In this document: piece by piece, positions 25,501 to 32,666 of the stretch
How the letters are laid out: each line of letters begins with the position of its first letter
How positions within the stretch are numbered: position 1 is the stretch's first letter
NCBI GenBank assembly: GCA_023251805.1
Contig: JAHEYB010000010.1
Coordinates: 21,932-69,626, forward strand
Length of the DNA stretch: 47,695 bases
Source: Bacteroidota bacterium
GTDB taxonomy: Bacteria > Bacteroidota > Bacteroidia > 2-12-FULL-35-15
Direction: 5' to 3'
Translations under genes and position numbers: made by a program
Notes under the pieces: model-generated
Database searches by the model: none
What the model saw: only the letters and a program-made list of their open reading frames with translations
What the model was told of the DNA's origin: nothing

Positions 25501-27978
25501 AACCGAATCACCAGGACAAGGGTTGGCGGGCCCTGTGAGGTTTAAGCTAATAAGAGGTTTTGGATTTACAATTACATAAAAGGAACGAGAAATCGGAAAC
25601 TTTGAAGTATCAGAACCGCATAAATTTGTATACCCAACAATTGTATCATACAAAGTATACCAGCCTGTGGCAGGAATAGTTATTCCAACTGGCGAATTTG
25701 AAGGGCTGCTGGCTGATGGACTAACCCCTCCAGCTGGAACAATTTTCCATTTTGTTATTTTGTTGGGAATTGCGCCACCATTAATAGCATAGTAACCGCT
25801 ATCAATCAACATTGCGCCAATTGGTGTTCCAATACAAATTGTAATTGTATCGGTTGCTTGTAAGGTAGAGTCCAAAAAAACGATGTAAGGATCAATCACC
25901 GGATATATTTGCAAGGTGTCTTGAATATCAATATCTATTTCGTTGAAGTTGGAACAACCAAATTGAGTAGTGATAACAAAATCGTATTCTCCACTTTGCG
26001 TAACAATTATTGTACTATCATTTATATTAATAAAAGCGGGGCCTGTCCAAAAAACAGAATCAGCAATGTTTGCGTTTGTCCCCCACAATGTTATTGTATC
26101 AGGTCCACAAACCGCTATTGGTAAGGTGTTGGGGGGCTTATTTACATTTATTGAATAGCTGTCTGTTATCCATGGAGCTGCGGGAATGGGATGAATTGCA
26201 AGATAAACTGTATCAATATTTTGAAAACATCCATCTTCTCTTGAAGAAAGGAGCGTATAATTTCCTGAAGCACTTAAGGTTCCTGTGTAGGGAGTTGTGG
26301 CTCCAGTACTCCAAACATAATTATATTGTGCTCCAATATAATTTGTATCTATTTCAAATGGATTTGCAAACAGAATCGCACTTCCACAAGCATCAATTGT
26401 ATCTTGACAAATACCAATACATGGTTCGATAAAATCTTGAAAACAAGAGGATGATCCAGGGCGAACAAAATAATCAAAAGGCGCCTGAGCCATATCAACA
26501 GGGCTTGTCACAAAAATATCTTTTTGTCCGGCAGTTTCTTGTGCAACCCAGCTCTGGTAATTTGAATAGCCGCAATATGTATATCCTGAGCCTCCTGAAG
26601 TAGGAACGTTTGATGGAAAAATTGTAAACCCACTTGCATAAGGTACATTAAATCGGTTTTCAAAACTTCCTGCAATTACCGGTTTGTCTATTGTGTTAAC
26701 AGCTATTCCTGAACAATAATCATCTTTGTTGCTACCAAAATGTCGGAACCATTGACGCGCACCACTTGAGGAATATTTTGTAATAAAAACATCTCGATAA
26801 CCGCTGCTGTAAAATATTCCTGTTCCTAATGTTTGAGAGTATTCATCAAATTTACATTTAAACAATCCTGTAATATAGGCATCTCCATTGGCATCTAAAG
26901 CAATGCTTTTTGATGTTACTTCACTATCACTACCATCGTTATCTACCCACAAAACTGCTCCTGCATTTGTAAACTTCGCGATAAATATTTTATAGGTAAA
27001 TGGGCTTGTGCTGTAAACCATTGGTGTGGTAAATATTCCAAGGTTCCCTTTAAAATCTCCTGTAATCAAAATATTGTTTGCCTGATCAACGGCAATGCTA
27101 TACAAAATAGTTTGCACTGCACTCATTTTAACAAACCATTGCTCATTTCCGGTTTGGTCATACTTCATTAAATAACCCGAATTCATAACAGCATTATTGT
27201 GAATGGCATCAAATTGAATTGTGTCTGAAAATTGTCCAACTATAAAAATATTGTTTGATAAATCCACTGCCACATCAAGTCCTCTGTCATCGTACTTTGC
27301 TCTGCCTTGTTCAACCCACAAAAAATTTCCACTTCCATCGTATTTTACGGTGAAAATATCAAAAGAAGGAAGTCCGCTAAGCGGGTTAATTGCACTTGAA
27401 AGTGTTATTGTGCCAAATGTTGCCGTTCCCTTAAACTGACCTGTTGCAATAACGTTCCCAAGATTATCTGAAGTAATCCCGTACCCTGTTTCTGCATCTG
27501 TTCCTCCCACACTTCTCACCCACAGCATGTTCCCTGAAATATCATACTTTGCTATAAATACGTCCTGGGTACTGCCTACCGATGATATAGTTGTGGCTCC
27601 AAATGTGGCTGTTCCGTAATAATATCCGGTAATATATAAATTTCCGGCATCATCCGTTTTTATTGAATATCCTCTGTCTGCACCACTTCCACCAGCTTTT
27701 ACAGCCCACTGAACAATTCCGGCAGCATTGTATTTTGCTATAAAAACATCACTATTGCCTGCTGAGTTTAAGGAGAAGGTTCCAAATGTGGCTGTTGTAG
27801 TAAAATATCCGGTTGTATAATAATCTCCCGTTGGGTCAACCGCAATATCAAGTGCTTCGTCATTTGTTGCTCCCCCCTCTCCGTTCAACCAGTTTTGCGA
27901 AAAACCATTGAAAGAAAAAAGACACAAGTAACAAATTAAAGCAATCGGGTTTTTATACAAACACTTCAATTGAAACAT
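22504..27978 (-). CDS. Giant secreted protein: beta-propeller repeats, Ig-like repeats, CHU_C/gliding-type C-terminal domain
   Basis: The 1824-residue product starts with a signal peptide (ends near GFSQNW). Residues about 30-490 consist of SBBP-type repeats with the recurring pattern G-N-hh-hTGYFxGTATFG and FIAKYxxxGxxxW, forming propeller blades. Residues about 520-1730 contain about a dozen Ig-like or PKD-like units, each with a CxGxS/D opening and a YYWxGPGG or YxW strand. The last 90 residues, VPNIITPNGDGINDYLYFNT through VVAGVYFYTANIKG, form the CHU_C (gliding-associated) type B T9SS sorting domain. It is expected at the cell surface. No enzyme domain is seen. No PorP/SprF gene is adjacent to this gene. 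Confidence 0.92.
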   Translation of the reverse strand: MFQLKCLYKNPIALICYLCLFSFNGFSQNWLNGEGGATNDEALDIAVDPTGDYYTTGYFTTTATFGTFSLNSAGNSDVFIAKYNAAGIVQWAVKAGGSGADRGYSIKTDDAGNLYITGYYYGTATFGATTISSVGSTQDVFIAKYDISGNMLWVRSVGGTDAETGYGITSDNLGNVIATGQFKGTATFGTITLSSAINPLSGLPSFDIFTVKYDGSGNFLWVEQGRAKYDDRGLDVAVDLSNNIFIVGQFSDTIQFDAIHNNAVMNSGYLMKYDQTGNEQWFVKMSAVQTILYSIAVDQANNILITGDFKGNLGIFTTPMVYSTSPFTYKIFIAKFTNAGAVLWVDNDGSDSEVTSKSIALDANGDAYITGLFKCKFDEYSQTLGTGIFYSSGYRDVFITKYSSSGARQWFRHFGSNKDDYCSGIAVNTIDKPVIAGSFENRFNVPYASGFTIFPSNVPTSGGSGYTYCGYSNYQSWVAQETAGQKDIFVTSPVDMAQAPFDYFVRPGSSSCFQDFIEPCIGICQDTIDACGSAILFANPFEIDTNYIGAQYNYVWSTGATTPYTGTLSASGNYTLLSSREDGCFQNIDTVYLAIHPIPAAPWITDSYSINVNKPPNTLPIAVCGPDTITLWGTNANIADSVFWTGPAFININDSTIIVTQSGEYDFVITTQFGCSNFNEIDIDIQDTLQIYPVIDPYIVFLDSTLQATDTITICIGTPIGAMLIDSGYYAINGGAIPNKITKWKIVPAGGVSPSASSPSNSPVGITIPATGWYTLYDTIVGYTNLCGSDTSKFPISRSFYVIVNPKPLISLNLTGPANPCPGDSVFIIGTSSVNPFYWSTGDTTNAFIDTLEVLAPSIADIPYQISAFYTDTITGCSNSAYDNFILIARPYPVVTISPVDGIICPNDSVLLTCEPGLNYYWISPSGDSIGTTQSIYVSVPGFYYCIHTAFDGCIQTSNFVEAKEYNTPYLVVEPGNFICANGSAIISVQASNTALIQWQPPLSGSATTQTVTSGGTYICEITDCGVTTIDSVVIVQSTTLSLITALDSVICPGDTLILTANPGMVAYEWISTTSTDPVLYVTTPGTYILQTTDFDGCFGFSEPFVVTALPQAIAPSASDTTICAGQSISIFASGPGAIAWYASATGGSTINVGTSYTTPVISNTTTYYLQTLDSVCNSPIADVTINVYTSSVYPSFSGDTTLCVGDSLGFLADSAGVNYSWTGPGGFSGTLQSISISPVSFLNEGYYTLQYSDAMCASPIDSFYVAINALPTPTISPDSTIYICTGTTTVLTIDSTYSSYSWFPGAETTQSITVGSNGTFYAMVNQNGCVGISNSVTVSLNNPLLDPTTSDITVCSGSSATLTASGSGILTWFDASLSSAGTGTTFTISFVDSTSVYFVQSVDTAGCSSQMVQVTVFVFQDSIPPIIYSTSPACVGDDIYLSTDPVVGATYSWTGPGGYTSSLFSPTIFSAQLSDIGMYQLVVSLAGCSTPTGITNVVVYPIPIIPAMSGNLIYCEEDSLHLEVTVPDSSATYYWMSPFGSSSSDSSYFDFAPLALTDSGAYYFAVIINGCFNDTTITISINPKPQATAFSNDPICVDDTLQFYADTVSGGTYYWTGPGGFISTDQSNLILNANSSMSGNYQLVTTLNGCTSDSSSLNILVVDFPIIDLGLDTAFCSGTTVIFTLPSVYSYLWNDGSTGDTYVASDSGMVGVIASAGPGCTAVDSVLVDDYFCLANVPNIITPNGDGINDYLYFNTEGIREVDVTIYDRWGVIIYHWTELNGYWDGNDLKNTPVVAGVYFYTANIKGYDNKIQGYRGFVHVER

Positions 27979-28133
27979 TAGAGTAGTTTTTTAAAGGTAC
28001 ATCTAATATATTGTTTAAATATTAGTAATACAAACTAATTTTAAATTTATCTTACGCATTCAAATTAAGATTTTTTTGACTTCCGTTCTTCAAATCCTTT
28101 TCTTAACTTTATTAGAACAAAATTCCGGCTCAA

Positions 28134-28496
28134 ATGAAAAAATTTCTCTCTCTTGTTTTTATTCTTTTCATCTTCCTCTTTTCAAATGAAGCAAAAGCAC
28201 AAAAGCTAACACCACCACAACAGCAACAGCTTGGCACGTTGTACAAAAGCAAAAAGGTGGTTTATTTTAAGTTTCGTGTTAACTCAATGCAAGAAGTTCA
28301 GCAAATGGCAAAAATTATTTCTGTAGATAAAGTAAAAGGGGTAGAAGTTGCAGCACATGCTACAAAAGAGCAGTTTACAAAGTTTTTGCCTTTTAATTAT
28401 AAGTATACGGTAACTGCAGGGGGCAGCGCAGTTAAACCTGCCCGTCCGGCAGGCGGGAAGAAGGCGCCTGCAAAAAAGGTAGTTAAGAAAAAATAA
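28134..28496 (+). CDS. Small secreted protein with Lys-rich tail carrying a palindromic insert
   Basis: The 120-residue product has a signal peptide (MKKFLSLVFILFIFLFSNEA, cleaved near KAQK), a compact middle of about 60 residues (KVVYFKFRVNSMQEVQQMAK...) and a basic tail of PARPAGGKKAPAKKVVKKK. The tail includes an LPxGRQ-type palindrome at 28437-28453, read in a frame that gives PARPAGG. The tail resembles nucleic-acid-binding or histone-like tails, but with a signal peptide this is more likely an envelope-binding region. No family recognised. It is convergent with the XRE gene, 5 nt away. Confidence 0.7.
   Translation: MKKFLSLVFILFIFLFSNEAKAQKLTPPQQQQLGTLYKSKKVVYFKFRVNSMQEVQQMAKIISVDKVKGVEVAAHATKEQFTKFLPFNYKYTVTAGGSAVKPARPAGGKKAPAKKVVKKK
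28437..28457. repeat. Palindromic repeat inside the 28134-28496 coding sequence
   Basis: CCTGCC (28437-28442) pairs with GGCAGG (28448-28453), followed by CGGG. Same family as 13663, 19800 and 32279, here within a gene and in frame. Confidence 0.7.
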
Positions 28497-28501
28497 TTCT
28501 T

Positions 28502-28885
28502 TTACTTCTTTCTTGTCGCTTTTTTCTTTTTCTCTTCCAATAATCCAATGATTTTTTTTAGGTAGGCAACTTCATTTTGCAACAACTCGTTTTGTTGTTC
28601 CAGTGCTTTTAAGCGTTCTGTAAAAGTATATGGAAGTCTATCGTCTTTAACATGTTGCGATTGGATTCCTTCCTTTTTATATTCTTTCTGCTCAGAATAA
28701 ATCGAAAAAAAATCAAGGCGAAGAATCATTCCTATCTTATTTAACAACGCAGTATCTATACTCTCCCGTTCAAAAATATCGTACACTACATTCCTGCTGC
28801 GATTAATTTTTCTGGCAAATACACTTACAGGAATATCCTGTTTGTAGAGTTCTTCTTTGATTCTTTTTCCTATGTGAATAGCCAT
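28502..28885 (-). CDS. XRE-like HTH regulator with C-terminal coiled coil
   Basis: I start at the ATG at 28885 (MAIHIGKRIKEELYKQDIPV), giving 127 residues; the longer reading has a poor N-terminus. Residues about 5-60 form a Cro/CI-type HTH, with PVSVFARKINRSRNVVYDIF as the helix-turn-helix. The C-terminal part (YTFTERLKALEQQNELLQNE... to KKKKATRKK) is a short coiled coil with a basic end, consistent with a dimer. It is divergent from the 66-residue HTH gene at 29070. The target is unknown. Confidence 0.78.
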   Translation of the reverse strand: MAIHIGKRIKEELYKQDIPVSVFARKINRSRNVVYDIFERESIDTALLNKIGMILRLDFFSIYSEQKEYKKEGIQSQHVKDDRLPYTFTERLKALEQQNELLQNEVAYLKKIIGLLEEKKKKATRKK

Positions 28886-28962
28886 ACTCAAAGATATGCT
28901 ATGGCGGAGGTCGTATTTTATAATTTGTATCAAATAATAGTACATTAATACACTATTTTATG

Positions 28963-28991
28963 TTGCATAAATGATTTTTTTAATACATTTG
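28963..28991 (+). promoter_or_regulatory. Promoter of the 66-residue HTH gene
   Basis: The -7 box TACATTTGC at 28984-28991 matches TAnnTTTG. A -33 TTG lies at 28963-28965, 18 bp upstream. The inferred start near 28998 leaves a leader of about 70 nt. Confidence 0.6.
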
Positions 28992-29012
28992 CACAATAAT
29001 TCATTACAAACA

Positions 29013-29069
29013 CTCCTGGTTGCTCCACAGGAGGATATAAATTAAACCAGTTTATCATCCTGTAGCAAC
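29013..29069 (+). promoter_or_regulatory. Leader with two mutually exclusive hairpins
   Basis: Fold 1: CTCCTG (29013-29018) with CAGGAG (29028-29033). Fold 2: GTTGCT (29019-29024) with AGCAAC (29064-29069), stacked on ACAGG (29027-29031) with CCTGT (29059-29063), giving 11 bp with a 2-nt bulge and ending on the base before the ATG. Both folds use bases 29028-29031, so they cannot coexist. Fold 2 hides the AGGAGG at 29029-29034 only in part and holds the start codon at the stem base. Confidence 0.5.
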
Positions 29070-29270
29070 ATGAAATTTGATGAGTATCAAGAAAAACTCG
29101 GTCAGCTTTATAAGTTAATTGAATTTTCCAACACGGGCCCTCCAGCTGACATTGCCAAACACTTAAACGTTTCTGAGCGAACTGCACGCAGACTTGTTGA
29201 AAAGCTGAAAGAAAAAAATGCAGCAATTGTTTTTTGCAGAAAATCAAGGTCATATATTTTTAAAAATTGA
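29070..29270 (+). CDS. Small HTH DNA-binding protein
   Basis: The 66-residue product is almost entirely a winged-helix-like HTH: ADIAKHLNVSERTARRLVEK is the helix-turn-helix (about residues 26-45), followed by a short hairpin with FCRKSRSYIFKN. There is no effector domain. It is preceded by a good promoter and a structured leader and followed by a 131-nt spacer with three hairpins before the lipoprotein operon. Position and size suggest local control of that operon or of the divergent XRE gene; this is inference. Confidence 0.75.
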   Translation: MKFDEYQEKLGQLYKLIEFSNTGPPADIAKHLNVSERTARRLVEKLKEKNAAIVFCRKSRSYIFKN

Positions 29271-29280
29271 AAATAATTTT

Positions 29281-29371
29281 TCGCGGTCAAAATTTGTCCG
29301 CGAGAGCATCTACGTTTGCAACACAAAACTAGCGCGCAGTTTTGCTAACATATTGTCGCGAGTACAATATG
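29281..29371. promoter_or_regulatory. Three consecutive inverted repeats upstream of the lipoprotein operon
   Basis: The repeats are TCGCGG (29281-29286) with CCGCGA (29298-29303); AAAACT (29325-29330) with AGTTTT (29338-29343); and CATATTGT (29349-29356) with ACAATATG (29364-29371). Two loops contain CGCG-type cores (AGCGCGC and CGCGAGT). They may be operators or leader structures. No -7 box was found between them and the ATG at 29402. Confidence 0.5.
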
Positions 29372-29401
29372 AGTATTATCTCTAATTAAATATTATCTAA
29401 A

Positions 29402-29893
29402 ATGAAAAAATTATTGCTGTTTGCTTCGTTAGCTCTGGTTTTTGCCAGTTGCGAAAAAGAAAAACTAAGTGTTTCTAACAACTCTTCATCGATAGGAAAT
29501 CAAACATTAGCCGGTTTGATTCAACAAGGTGATTTATATGCCTATAATCAATTTTATAACCTATCGAATCAGCGTGGACCAAAACCAAGTATCAAATTTA
29601 TTCATGGAATATTTGTTTACAATCCGAACCAAGGGCCCGAAAATGGTACCTGTTTGCCTCATCCAACATGTCCCTGCCTTACAATTATTACATGGCCGGC
29701 TTTTGTTGAACCAACTACTCCTGAAGAGCAATTGATCTCAAATTATCAAGCAGCTTTTTCGGAAGCAGGACAGGGAGAATTAATTATTAACGACAATGGT
29801 AATGCCCATACAATAAATAACGTTAAAAGTATAAATGTTGTTTTCGACCGACAAATACAAGGGAAATCAACATTTAGTTATACCCTTTTGTAA
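29402..29893 (+). CDS. Lipoprotein of unknown function
   Basis: The 163-residue product has a lipoprotein signal with lipobox FASC (Cys17). A Ser/Asn-rich linker follows. The middle has a compact Cys/Pro cluster (NGTCLPHPTCPCLTIITWPAF) that might form a disulfide knot. The C-terminus (INVVFDRQIQGKSTFSYTLL) is strand-rich. First gene of a three-gene cluster: the next gene starts 3 nt after its stop. I do not recognise the family. Confidence 0.75.
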   Translation: MKKLLLFASLALVFASCEKEKLSVSNNSSSIGNQTLAGLIQQGDLYAYNQFYNLSNQRGPKPSIKFIHGIFVYNPNQGPENGTCLPHPTCPCLTIITWPAFVEPTTPEEQLISNYQAAFSEAGQGELIINDNGNAHTINNVKSINVVFDRQIQGKSTFSYTLL

Positions 29894-29896
29894 TTT

Positions 29897-31138
29897 ATGG
29901 TTAGGTATTTGATTTTTTTATTGATGCTTGTTTGTTTCCTGGGTGGCTGCACCCGGGAAACAAATCATTTTCATCTTTCCGAAACAACCGACTCTGTAAA
30001 AATTGATGAATCGAAAATTGTGATGACTCGTTTTCCTGGCGGGTTAAAAGAAATAAACGATTCTATAATCGGATTAATAAATAACAATCAATACATTTCA
30101 CTTTATAATATTGTCACCGGAGAAAATGTTTTGAATTTTTCTACTGCTTCAATCAATTTTGATTCCTTGGTAAAAAACACTTTTCAAAAACGCTTTTTAG
30201 GAAAACGTTTATACAACTATACTCCTGAATCTGCGGGTGGACTTTCTGGTGGAAATTCGCAAGTTGCCGGATTTGATTATTATAATCACTCATTTTACAT
30301 TTATGTAAACATATTGGTAGATGTAAATTATGATAATGACCCAGAAAAATTAAAAAAGCTTTATGAGGAGCCATCCTTAAAAGCGCTAAAAGAAAAATCC
30401 GGAGATTTTGATTTAATTGTTGGTGAATACCTTGAGTTTATTTTCATAACAGATGAACAATTCAATTTGACTCGCATCGTACCTCTCTTCGAAAGAAATA
30501 AATTATTGACAGATGATTATTGTCCTTATTATCTGAAAAACTATGCTGCGAATAATACTGCTTTATTTGTACCGATTCAAAAAAATCAAACTCCTGTCAA
30601 TCTTCACTCAAAAGTTTTAACCGGTAGCGGGATTTACACCCTCGCAAAAATAGATTTAAACGTTGATGAAGGAGTTGAATATGCGCTTGAAAGTAAAAAT
30701 ATTGATTTTGATGGTTATACACTTGGACAATACTATTCTTCTTGTCTTATGTTTAAGAGTTCCTTTGGAAAACTTTATTTCTCAAATGGAAAAGAGATAT
30801 GTGAAATAGAAAATGAAAAAAAATTATTTTCAAAAACATATTTAGCGCGAAATGAATGGATAAGTGATTTTTATAGCCAGGAAGGATACTTGTTACTCAC
30901 TACTTATAAAACATATAAAAAAACAAATCCAACTGAAATGGATAATGCTTATGAAATAGATAGTACTGGCAATATTTCTGCTAAAATTTTTGATCTAAAA
31001 TCACAAGCATGGAAAGAAATAAAAGAATTTAAATACAATTCATCTAAGTCATTTTATATTACAAATGATAAAATTATTTACATAGAAAAGGGAAAGGAAA
31101 ATTATGTCATTAAAACTATTCAATATGCAGAGAGCTAA
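29897..31138 (+). CDS. Lipoprotein, probable beta-propeller
   Basis: The 413-residue product has a lipobox of GGC (Cys18) in MVRYLIFLLMLVCFLGGCTR. The rest is a series of strands with repeated aromatic and Asp/Asn turns (LINNNQYISLYNIVTGENV, KLYFSNGKEICEIENEKKLF), consistent with a six-bladed propeller of the type seen in Bacteroidota lipoproteins paired with thioredoxin-like proteins. The pairing is also present here, because the next gene encodes a CxxC protein. Fold assignment is inference. Its end overlaps the next gene. Confidence 0.72.
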   Translation: MVRYLIFLLMLVCFLGGCTRETNHFHLSETTDSVKIDESKIVMTRFPGGLKEINDSIIGLINNNQYISLYNIVTGENVLNFSTASINFDSLVKNTFQKRFLGKRLYNYTPESAGGLSGGNSQVAGFDYYNHSFYIYVNILVDVNYDNDPEKLKKLYEEPSLKALKEKSGDFDLIVGEYLEFIFITDEQFNLTRIVPLFERNKLLTDDYCPYYLKNYAANNTALFVPIQKNQTPVNLHSKVLTGSGIYTLAKIDLNVDEGVEYALESKNIDFDGYTLGQYYSSCLMFKSSFGKLYFSNGKEICEIENEKKLFSKTYLARNEWISDFYSQEGYLLLTTYKTYKKTNPTEMDNAYEIDSTGNISAKIFDLKSQAWKEIKEFKYNSSKSFYITNDKIIYIEKGKENYVIKTIQYAES

Positions 31139-31619
31139 TTTTTGCCTTGTGCTGCTATGTATATTATCTTTCTCCTGTCAACAAGTTGAACGGCCTTCAT
31201 CTCATACCTACATTCATAGTATTATTGATTCTCTACCACTCAATAAAACAAAAAACATTCTCATTTATACTATCAACCCTAACGACTGTATTAGTTGCAT
31301 ATATGGATTTAAGGCAATGAACAAAGAAATAGAAGAAAATGGTAATGGTAGATTATATGTCATTTCGGTTGACCGCTTGATTGAAAAAAATGCTTTGTCT
31401 AAGAAAATAAAAGATATTGATTTTCTTCCAGAAAACGACAAGGCAATTATTTGGGACAAAAAAATCTATGATGGGATCAATGTTTCAGTAGGAAAAAATC
31501 TTCCTTCGTCTATGGTTTTTGTTTATGATCCGAGAAAAGATTCTATTCTTTATTTTCGAATCATTCGAGAAGTAAGTGATTACAAGGAATTGCGCAAAGC
31601 ACTTTGTTCTGCAAAATAA
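31125..31619 (+). CDS. Thioredoxin-like lipoprotein with CISC motif
   Basis: I prefer the ATG at 31125 (MQRANFCLVLLCILSFSCQQ), which gives a good lipoprotein signal (lipobox SFSC); an ATG at 31104 is also in frame. The 164-residue product has NPNDCISCIYGFKAMNKEI after the first strand, the position of the CxxC of thioredoxin-like proteins, and a strand order (LYVISVDRL, KAIIWDKKI, SSMVFVYDPR) that fits the fold. The role may be redox exchange or a folding helper for the two lipoproteins upstream. It overlaps the previous gene by 14 nt, so coupling is likely. Confidence 0.72.
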   Translation: MQRANFCLVLLCILSFSCQQVERPSSHTYIHSIIDSLPLNKTKNILIYTINPNDCISCIYGFKAMNKEIEENGNGRLYVISVDRLIEKNALSKKIKDIDFLPENDKAIIWDKKIYDGINVSVGKNLPSSMVFVYDPRKDSILYFRIIREVSDYKELRKALCSAK

Positions 31620-31620
31620 C

Positions 31621-32517
31621 TCAAAAATTTCTCCACCTTCCAAAAACACCTAATGGAAGTTTGTTTCCTTCTGTTGCTTGCAGGTACAATTCGCCTACAT
31701 TTAAATTTTTTCCTGCTTTTGCTTTCAACATGTTTTCGATGATGAGTGCGGAGAAGCCCAATGAATAGGCATTCAGAATTAAAAAATGTTCTTTATCATC
31801 TAGCAAATTTAAAACTCCTTGCATCATTTCATTGATGTTGTCTTCCAGTTTCCACTTTTCTCCATTCGGGCCATGACCAAATGCTGGCGGATCTAAAATA
31901 ATTCCGTTGTATTTGTTTCCTCTTTTCTCTTCGCGCTTCACAAATTTCAACGCGTCTTCCACCACCCAACGAATATTATTGAGATTGGATAAATCCATGT
32001 TTTCTTTACTCCAGGTAACAACTTGTTTAATAGAATCCACATGTGTTACATCTGCTCCAGCCGCTTTTGCTGCTAAAGACGCTCCGCCTGTGTATGCAAA
32101 CAAATTCAACACTTTAGGTTGAGGTGCTGACATTTTTTTTATTGTTTCGTAAATAAAATCCCAGTTAGATGCTTGTTCCGGAAAAATACCAACATGCTTG
32201 AACGAGGTTAGTCCTAAACGGAATTTAATTACTGCATCCGAATTATTAATTTTATATTGAATGGGCCATTGATCTGGCACCTGCCTGCCGTCAGGTAAGG
32301 TTTGTTTAAATTTTTTCCATTCTCCTGATGAACTAGAGCGAGGCATAAACTTAATGTGCGCACGTTTTTCCCATTCAGCATTGCTTAGTGTTTTATCCCA
32401 TACGGCTTGTGGCTCAGGACGAATAGTAATGTACTGCCCAAAACGTTCAAGCTTTTCGAAGTTGCCAACATCAATTAATTCGTAATCTGTAAATTTTTGA
32501 GGTGTAAGTAATTGCAT
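31621..32517 (-). CDS. Class I SAM-dependent methyltransferase (RlmI/RlmK-like), with LPDGRQ insert
   Basis: The 298-residue product has the SAM motif I VLNLFAYTGGASLAAKAAG, an acidic binding residue in THVDS and the DPP motif in IILDPPAFGHGPNG. These fit the rRNA cytosine-C5 methyltransferase group related to RlmI/RlmK, although no PUA domain is present and the real substrate is not proven. Residues 73-79 (TLPDGRQ) are encoded by a palindromic repeat (32281-32301) that looks inserted: without them the text reads KKFKQ-VPDQWPIQYK, a continuous loop. The stop lies 1 nt from that of the convergent CISC gene. Confidence 0.85.
   Translation of the reverse strand: MQLLTPQKFTDYELIDVGNFEKLERFGQYITIRPEPQAVWDKTLSNAEWEKRAHIKFMPRSSSSGEWKKFKQTLPDGRQVPDQWPIQYKINNSDAVIKFRLGLTSFKHVGIFPEQASNWDFIYETIKKMSAPQPKVLNLFAYTGGASLAAKAAGADVTHVDSIKQVVTWSKENMDLSNLNNIRWVVEDALKFVKREEKRGNKYNGIILDPPAFGHGPNGEKWKLEDNINEMMQGVLNLLDDKEHFLILNAYSLGFSALIIENMLKAKAGKNLNVGELYLQATEGNKLPLGVFGRWRNF
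32279..32301. repeat. LPxGRQ palindromic repeat inserted in frame in the methyltransferase gene
   Basis: ACCTG (32279-32283) pairs with CAGGT (32292-32296). Read on the minus strand, bases 32301 to 32281 encode TLPDGRQ. The repeat is a multiple of three bases long here and keeps the gene open. Confidence 0.75.
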
Positions 32518-32619
32518 TTTTAAATGTGCTGATTTTTGATGTGCAAATGTACCAATTTAATGCAGTAATAGAAACTAGGCAATTGTCTTAATAACACATT
32601 ACCAATCAACACATTTAAT

Positions 32620-32627
32620 TATCTTTG
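32620..32627 (+). promoter_or_regulatory. -7 box of the gltX promoter
   Basis: TATCTTTGCCCC matches TAnnTTTG, 39 nt before the ATG at 32667. No clear -33 TTG is visible. Confidence 0.6.
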
Positions 32628-32629
32628 CC

Positions 32630-32647
32630 CCGAAGGGATTCCTTCGG
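32630..32647 (+). promoter_or_regulatory. CCGAAGG/CCTTCGG hairpin at the gltX transcription start
   Basis: Perfect 7-bp stem (32630-32636 with 32641-32647), GATT loop. It begins 3 nt after the -7 box, so the start site falls inside it. The same TCCGAAGGA/TCCTTCGGA module occurs in the repeats at 34247 and 34692. Confidence 0.5.
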
Positions 32648-32666
32648 AACATGTTATTTAAAAATT

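Noticed and set aside
28889-28896. TATCTTTG on the minus strand as promoter for the XRE gene
   Set aside because: It would put the start site at or inside the start codon at 28885; no downstream start would keep the HTH whole. The real promoter remains unidentified.
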